This document shows positions 54,487 through 61,100 of a DNA stretch of 64,000 nucleotides, in pieces. The stretch lies in the NCBI GenBank assembly GCA_965199235.1, contig CBDAQU010000001.1, forward strand, positions 186,001-250,000. The letters run 5' to 3'. This DNA comes from BOG-908 sp965199235 (GTDB lineage: Bacteria; Pseudomonadota; Alphaproteobacteria; Acetobacterales; Acetobacteraceae). Both the position numbers and the translations under genes were made by a program. The notes below the pieces were generated by a model. It was not told the DNA's origin and searched no databases. It worked only from the letters and a program-made list of their open reading frames with translations. Each line of letters begins with the position of its first letter. Within the stretch, counting starts at the first letter, position 1.

Positions 54487-56349
54487 CTACTCCGCCGCCG
54501 CCGGGCGCGTGCGCCGGCCGAGATCGCCCTCTGCGATGCGCGTCACGATCTCGTCGACGAACACCGCCATTTCGGTCACCGCGGACTTGATCCGGGTCTG
54601 GAAGTAGTTGTAGCCGAACAATGCGGGAATCGCCACGAACATGCCTGCAGCCGTCGCCAGCAAGGCCGCGGAAATGCCGGGCGCGATCGAGTTCACGTTC
54701 ACGTCGCCCTGGGCCGCAATCGCGGCAAACGTGATCATCACGCCGATCACCGTGCCGAGCAGCCCGACGAACGGTCCGCCCGAAATGGCGATCGTCAGGA
54801 ACACCATCTGGTCGTTCAGCCGCTGCGTCTCCCTGATCATCGCCGCGTCCATCGCCGAGCGGATCGCGGCCAGCGATTGCGGCGCGATCTGGCCGTCCAC
54901 CAGCGTGCGACCGCCTGCCAGACGGTCGTTCACCTCCCGCACGCCCGTCTGATAGACGCGGTAGAGGCAGGAAGCGTTGAGCGATCGCGCACGCTCGGCA
55001 GGAAGCTGCGGCAGCAGGTCGTCGGTCGGCTGGCGCGCCGTCTCGCGCAGCAGCGTGCGGAACCGCTTGTTGGCGCCCGAAGTGGTGCTGACCATGATGC
55101 CCTTCAGCACCATCACCAGCCAAGAAATCAGCATCATCACGCCGAGCACGCCGATCACCACCCACGCATCCAGCGTGACCGAGCGGAGGATGATGCCGAG
55201 GTAGCCGCTGCCGAAACTGCTGGTCTGCTCGGGCGCCTCGAAGACGAGGAGGTTCGCCTGCGGTCCCTGGCTGTGGTCGGCCACCATGATCGCGCCCGCC
55301 GGCCGCGCCACCCGGCTGATCTGCAACTCGTCGATCTGGCCGGTGAAATTCGACAGTGCCGGGGCCGCGGCCGGTGCGCCCGCCGGCGGCGGTGCCGCAC
55401 CCGCGCCGCCGAGCGTCCCGCTGCCGGCGATCGCCGGCAGCGCGCCGGCCGCGTCTGCAACCTTCACGCCGTCGACGAACAGCGTCACGTGGCCCTCGCC
55501 AGCCGTCACGCTCAGCAGGTGCCAGCTATCGGCAACAAGCGGGCTTTGCGCCTGCGCGCGCGCCACCCCGGCCGCAGACGCGACGGCGACGAAGGGCGCG
55601 CCCGCCTGCAGGCCAATGCTCAAATCGTTCACGCCGCCCGCGTCGCGCTGGTCGTAGACCACGCTGCTCTGCGTGGGCGGCGTCGCCTTGACCCACATCT
55701 GCCAGGTCGCGGCGCTGCCGGCGGCCACGTTGAGCGTCGGGTTGGGCGCGAGCTTGACCGGCGCCGTGCCGTCGAATTTCTGCGCGAAGCCGATGATGCC
55801 GGCCTCGTCGCGCTTGCCGGGCGTCAGCGCGTTGTTGCCGTACGCGGTGCTGTCATGCGCCAGCCCGTTCTCCTCGGCGAAGTGCCAGACCAGAAGCTGG
55901 TCGGAGTCGTAGGTGGCCTTCGCGTCGGACGCGTCGTTGGCGTGCGCGTTGCCCCAGTACATGGTGATGTTCGTCGCAGCCCCCGGTGCGAGGTCGGGCA
56001 CGTCCACCCAGACCAGCGCCACCTGGTCGATCAGGCCGTCCCACTTCTCGATGTGGTAGTGCAACGGCGTGCGGTCGTCGTCGGCCACGAAACGGATGTC
56101 GCTGCCGTCCGGCTTGGCGGTGTCGAACTTGAAGTTGTTGGCGAGCAATCGCACCAGTATCTGGGTGCGTCCGATCGGCTCGGTGACGTTGGCGCCCTTG
56201 GCGCCTGCGTCCGCGCCGATCTTCACACGATACTGCCAATCGCCGTTCCACCACGCGGCAGAAGCCGGCCGCACCGACAGCGCGAGCAACGACGCGACCG
56301 CCAGCAAGGCATGGGCAAGACGCCTGACGCGCGCTGCAGCAGAACGCAT
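54487..56349 (-). CDS. DUF2341-LamG-ExbB fusion protein (proton channel)
   Basis: A 620-residue three-part protein. A signal peptide (1-32) is followed by DUF2341 (about 33-145, WWNGDWQYRVKI and VALVWVDVPDLAPGAATNI), a LamG/concanavalin-like domain (about 150-350, LLVWHFAEENGLAHDSTAYG and QIDELQISRVARP), and a MotA/TolQ/ExbB channel with membrane helices at about 395-418, 518-545 and 558-582 (GGPFVGLLGTVIGVM). The sugar- or protein-binding domains would face the periplasm. Its ATG directly follows the tpsB TGA (TGAATG). Confidence 0.88.
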   Translation of the reverse strand: MRSAAARVRRLAHALLAVASLLALSVRPASAAWWNGDWQYRVKIGADAGAKGANVTEPIGRTQILVRLLANNFKFDTAKPDGSDIRFVADDDRTPLHYHIEKWDGLIDQVALVWVDVPDLAPGAATNITMYWGNAHANDASDAKATYDSDQLLVWHFAEENGLAHDSTAYGNNALTPGKRDEAGIIGFAQKFDGTAPVKLAPNPTLNVAAGSAATWQMWVKATPPTQSSVVYDQRDAGGVNDLSIGLQAGAPFVAVASAAGVARAQAQSPLVADSWHLLSVTAGEGHVTLFVDGVKVADAAGALPAIAGSGTLGGAGAAPPPAGAPAAAPALSNFTGQIDELQISRVARPAGAIMVADHSQGPQANLLVFEAPEQTSSFGSGYLGIILRSVTLDAWVVIGVLGVMMLISWLVMVLKGIMVSTTSGANKRFRTLLRETARQPTDDLLPQLPAERARSLNASCLYRVYQTGVREVNDRLAGGRTLVDGQIAPQSLAAIRSAMDAAMIRETQRLNDQMVFLTIAISGGPFVGLLGTVIGVMITFAAIAAQGDVNVNSIAPGISAALLATAAGMFVAIPALFGYNYFQTRIKSAVTEMAVFVDEIVTRIAEGDLGRRTRPAAAE

Positions 56350-57945
56350 TCAAAACTCTCCGTAAACGCGGAACAGCACGCGATTGGTGCCCGCCTTGGT
56401 GTCGAAGCCGCTATCGAGCACCTGCGCGTCCTGCAACGAGCCGTTCAGGTAGCCCCACAAATTGACGCGCGTGCCGACGCCGATCGAATTCAGGCCGACG
56501 GTTGCGCGCGTGCCAGCCAGCGCCTGGCGCTGACTGATCACGCCAGAGTCGAAGAACAGGTGCAGGCGCAGGCTGTGCACGGAGCTGCGGGCATATTTCG
56601 GCAGATACCTTGCCAGCGACGGGCTGCGCAGCTCGGTCTGCGCGTAGATGCCGTAATCGCCGAGCGTCTCGGCTTCCAGGTAGCCGCGCGTGCTGTCCGC
56701 GCCGCCGAGCGCGATCTGCTCGCTGGAGACCAGGGGGTCGTTGGTCAGCTGCCCCTGCACCGACCCCCATAACTGCACATCGTGCGGCAGATCCTGCTCG
56801 CGCGTCACACCGGCGCGCAGCAGCGAAAATCCCGGCGGCGCGTTGTAGCGCTTGTTGTCGAAAGCCTGGTCGTTGCTGCCGAAACCGCCGAGCCCGAGCT
56901 CCACGCCGATGGTTGCGTCGGTCGTTGAATGCGCGCCGGTCCAGTTCGCGGCGTAGTTCGCGTTCAACGGGTAGTACGTCACCGGCGCCGCAGTCGCCTG
57001 CGCCGTGCTGGTGAAGGTGTCGAGCTCGTAATAGCGCTTGTAATCCCAGCCGACGCTGACCGAATGGCTGAAGCTGGTTGTCGAACCGAGCGGTATCAGA
57101 ACGCGGAACCCGGCACTGGTGCCGCGCCCGGCGACGTCCGTGCTGCCCAGCGTGATCACGTTGCTGTTGGAATGCAGGTAGGACAGCAGGACCGACAACT
57201 TGCTGCTGGGCACGTGAAACAGATAGGAGGCGGACGTCACCTCCGCGTCGCTCACGTTCTCCGGCGCCACCTGGTAGCTGATCGTTCCGGTGTCGCCGCG
57301 CTGGAAGAAATTGTCGTAGCTGAGCGAGGCCGCCAGGCGCAGCGGCGTGGTGCCGGCGTTGTAGCGGTTGTTCAGCTCTAGCGAGCCGTGCAGCGGCAGC
57401 TTGTCGGCCACGTCGAGGTCGACATCGACAGTGTCGGGCGAGCGGCCCGGCTTGAGCGAGGGCTGCACCGTGCGGTCGGGCAGCTGGTTCAGCCCGACGA
57501 GATCGCGCTGGACCTGCCTGAGGTTCGGCACCGTGCCGGGCGCCAGAGAGGGCGCGCCCGCGCGCACGTCGCTCGGCAGGAAATACTGCGCGCCGACCAC
57601 ACGCAGGCGCCCGACCCGCCGCTCGGTCACCTGCATCATCACCACGCCGCCGCTCTGGCTGATGCTCTGCGTCGGTATGCTCACCGAAACGGTCGGGAAA
57701 CCCTGCGCCTGGTAGAGCGCCTCCAGCGCGGCGCGCGCGCGCTCCACGTCGGCCGCGCTGCGCCCTGGCCCCAGAAATGGGTAGATGGCTTCTTCCACCT
57801 GATCCTGCGGCAGCACGGTGCTGCCGTCCACCCGTATCTCCCTCAGGTCGAACAGCGGCGCGGCGCCGGCGAACGCAGCAGGCGCGTTCACCCAGGCCGC
57901 GCACAGCATTGCTGCCTGCACCGATCTGTTCGGCTTGATCTGCAA
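56350..57945 (-). CDS. TpsB outer-membrane transporter (ShlB/FhaC/HecB family)
   Basis: A 531-residue two-partner-secretion translocator. A signal peptide (1-26), a POTRA_2 domain (about 31-108, LFDLREIRVDGSTVLP) and a second POTRA (about 110-182) precede a 16-strand-type barrel ending in Phe. The loop-6 motif RGY (420-422, in GGADSTRGY) is conserved in Omp85 proteins and needed for secretion. The start is TTG 57945, giving a basic n-region; ATG 57909 has a weak AGG element and is an alternative. It leads the operon and is divergent from its likely substrate. Confidence 0.9.
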   Translation of the reverse strand: MQIKPNRSVQAAMLCAAWVNAPAAFAGAAPLFDLREIRVDGSTVLPQDQVEEAIYPFLGPGRSAADVERARAALEALYQAQGFPTVSVSIPTQSISQSGGVVMMQVTERRVGRLRVVGAQYFLPSDVRAGAPSLAPGTVPNLRQVQRDLVGLNQLPDRTVQPSLKPGRSPDTVDVDLDVADKLPLHGSLELNNRYNAGTTPLRLAASLSYDNFFQRGDTGTISYQVAPENVSDAEVTSASYLFHVPSSKLSVLLSYLHSNSNVITLGSTDVAGRGTSAGFRVLIPLGSTTSFSHSVSVGWDYKRYYELDTFTSTAQATAAPVTYYPLNANYAANWTGAHSTTDATIGVELGLGGFGSNDQAFDNKRYNAPPGFSLLRAGVTREQDLPHDVQLWGSVQGQLTNDPLVSSEQIALGGADSTRGYLEAETLGDYGIYAQTELRSPSLARYLPKYARSSVHSLRLHLFFDSGVISQRQALAGTRATVGLNSIGVGTRVNLWGYLNGSLQDAQVLDSGFDTKAGTNRVLFRVYGEF

Positions 57946-57995
57946 TCGAATTGCCCGACGCTATTCTGGCTGTGGCCGCTGTATTGCCCAGCGTA

Positions 57996-58067
57996 AACCG
58001 GGTGTCGAGCGTGAAAACCCGGTTCCAAGGCAGTGTCATCAAAATGTCTTTTTACACTGTTCCTTGG
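57996..58067. promoter_or_regulatory. Two inverted repeats in the tpsA/tpsB divergent promoter
   Basis: AACCGGGT (57996-58003) and ACCCGGTT (58017-58024) form a perfect inverted repeat. Directly adjacent, CCAAGGCAGTGT (58025-58036) and ACACTG-TT-CCTTGG (58054-58067) form a second, with a two-base bulge and an AT-rich loop. Both sit in the 162-base gap between the divergent genes and could co-regulate both transcription units. No convincing -35/-10 pair was identified. Confidence 0.5.
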
Positions 58068-58107
58068 CGTCGCTAGCGAAGATCACGACGAGAGCGGTAG
58101 GGCGGGC

Positions 58108-61100
58108 ATGTACAACGGCGCGCGAAACATCAATTACTTACGGCCCGGCCCGCAAAACCTTCACTCACATTTCGCGACACAGCAGCCGCGCACCCGCACA
58201 GGCCTGCTGCAGACCGCAAGCCTCACGGCACTCCTGGTGGCCGGCCTGGCCCCTGCGCCGGCGAAGGCCGCGCCGTTCCGCTCGCTGGCACAGGGCCTGG
58301 GCGGGCCGGCGAGCCTGCCCTCGGCCGCGTCCGGCAACGCAGGCGGCGCGGCTGCGATGCAGGCCGCACAGCTCGGCGCCCGCAACCTCTCCCTGGCGGC
58401 CCAGCGGTTCGCCGGCATGGCGCAGACCCTGGCGCGACAGGCGGCACAGGCCCGCCAGGCCGCCGGCGGCCCGGCGAACGGCTGGCTGGTCGCCGGCGGG
58501 CTGCAGCCCGCGAGCGGCTATCAGACGGCCGGGTCCGGCGTCTTCCAGGGCGCGTCGGCGCCGACCCTGCCAGCCGGCGCCACAAACGTTACTATAGTGC
58601 AGACCGCACCGAAGGCGATCCTGAACTGGCAGAGCTTCAACGTCGGCAGGCACACCAGCGTCACCTTCGACCAGTCCGCCGGCGGGGCTGCCGCATCGAG
58701 CTGGTCGGTGCTCAACCGCATCGAGTCGCCCACCACCTCGCCCACCGAGATCTTCGGCGCCATCCACGCCCAGGGCCAGGTGTGGGTGCTGGATCTCAAC
58801 GGCGTGCTGTTCGGGGCCGGCGCGCAGGTCAGCCTGCACTCCCTGGTCGCCGGCGCTTTCTCCACCACCGATTCGCAGTTCACCACCAACGGCATCTACG
58901 CGGCGAAGAACCTCGCGCCGTTCACCGCGGGGCTTGGCGCGGTGACGGTGCAGGCAGGCGCGAGCATCATCACGGCGCCGCCGGCCTCGCCCACCGATGG
59001 CGGCGGCACGGTCATCCTGCTGGGCGCGTCGGCGGAGAACGACGGCACGATCGCGACGCCGGCCGGCCAGGCGATCCTCGGCGCCGGCCAGGATTTCCTG
59101 CTCCGCCAGGGCTACACCGCCAGTTCGACCGGCGGCGGTGCGACCACCGGCAACACCAGCTCCACCGTGCTGGGCAGCGAGATCGAGGTGACGCATGGCG
59201 GTGCGGTCGCCAATACCGGCATCATCCAGGCGGCCACGGGCGACATCACCCTGGTGGGCGGGACCGTCACCCAGGCCGGCGTGATCAGTGCAACGACGGC
59301 GGTGGGCCAGCGCGGCACCATCCACCTGCTGACGCCGCAGAACGACCCTGACTCCTCGGTCACCCTCGCACCCGGCAGCGTCACCTCCATCACGCCGGAC
59401 GCCGATTCCGGGGAGGCGCTGGCCTCAGCACAGCAGGCCAAATACGCTTTGCAAACCGCCTATGCGAGCGAGACGACGCGGCTGAACGACCAGTCGCAGC
59501 TGCCGGACCAGCCAGGCTACGCGCGCATCGAGATCACCACCGGCGGGATCGCCTCGTTCCAGGGCCAATCGCTGGCGATCGCGCCGGGCGGACAGATCGC
59601 GGTCACGGCGGGCAAGCGCGTGTTCGCAGCCAGCCTCGCGCAGCTCGACGTCTCCGGCCTGACGGGCGTCACCCTGCCGCTCGCCGACGATCTGTTCAGC
59701 GTCAACATCCAGGGCGCCCAGCTCGCCGACTCGCCGCTGAACCGGGATGCCGGCCTGCTGTCTAGCAACACGGTTGAGGTGGACAGCCGCACCCTGGTCG
59801 AAGTGCCTGCCAGCGCCGCAGATCCGCAGAACCGCACCTACACCGCGGGCGGCCTGCTTCAGGTGACCGGCGAGTTCGCAGCCCTCGGCAGCACCCTGCC
59901 GCAATGGCTGACGGTGGGCGGACGCATCACGCTGAGCAGCCCGCAGGTGGTGGCGCAGCCTGGATCGGTGTTCGACATCGCCGGCGGCGCGGTCGCCTAC
60001 CAGGGCGGGCTGGTGCCGCAGACCTACCTGATAGGGCCGCAGGGCGTGCTCTACACCATAGACACCGCGCCGGGGAACCTGACCTACAGCGGCATCTACC
60101 ACGGCGACGTCGTCGACCACACGCGCTGGAACGTGGTCGACACCTACATCAACCCCCTGCTCACCCCGCCCGCCATCGCCGAGACCGGCTACGTCGAGGG
60201 GCGTGACGCCGGCAGCCTGTCGCTGCAGACGCCGACCGCGGTGTTCGGGGGCACCATCAACGCCGGCGTGCAGACGGGCACGCAGCAGGTGGCGGCCCGG
60301 CCTGCTTCGGTCACCGACCCGTTTGCGCTGACGCAGCAGACCGCCCCCCTGCCCGGCAGCCTGACGCTGGAAAACGCCGTCAACGGCAGCGTCGTCCTGG
60401 CGCCCACCGACGTGACGATCGGCACCGGTGCGGCGAGCCTTGCCGCCTCGCTCACCGCCGCGTCCCCGCTGCCGTCAGCCTTGCGCAACACCGCGATGTT
60501 CGACGCGCAACAGCTCGCCGGCCTCGGCGCGCTGAGCATCGCCGTCGGGCCGCTCGCCGCCACCGACCGCAACGCCGGCTCGATCGACCTCGCCGCGCCG
60601 CTGAGCCTGGCCGATGGCGGCACGCTGTCCCTGGCCGCCCCCGTCGTGGCGCTGGATGCCGGCGTCACCCTGCGCGGCGGCAACCTGGCCGTAGAGACCG
60701 AGAACCCGCTGACCTCGGGGGTGTTCTCCTCGGTCGAGCGGGGCACGATCACGGTGGCGCCGAACGTCGTCCTCGACACGCGCGGCACCTGGACCAACGC
60801 GGTGCAGGACCCGGAGGCGCCGCCGAGCCTGGCCACCATCAACGGCGGCAACGTCACCCTGCGCTCGACCGGCACGCTGGAGCTCGGCGCCTCCAGCCTG
60901 GTCGACGCCAGCGCGGGCGCCGCGTTCACCGCGGCGGCCAAGCTGCAGGGCGGGCACGGCGGAAACATCGCCCTGATCGGCGACGATCCCGCCTTCACCA
61001 GCTACGAAACCTCGTCCGACCGCAGGCAGCGCGCGGAACAGCCGGTGGTGCTCGGCGGCACTGTGCGGTCGCTCGGCGTGACCTTCGGCGGCACGTTCAC

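Noticed and set aside
56411..58042. 543-codon minus-strand frame overlapping tpsB in another frame
   Set aside because: The tpsB frame has signal peptide, POTRA domains and terminal Phe; the alternative is Arg/Ala/Gly-rich noise.
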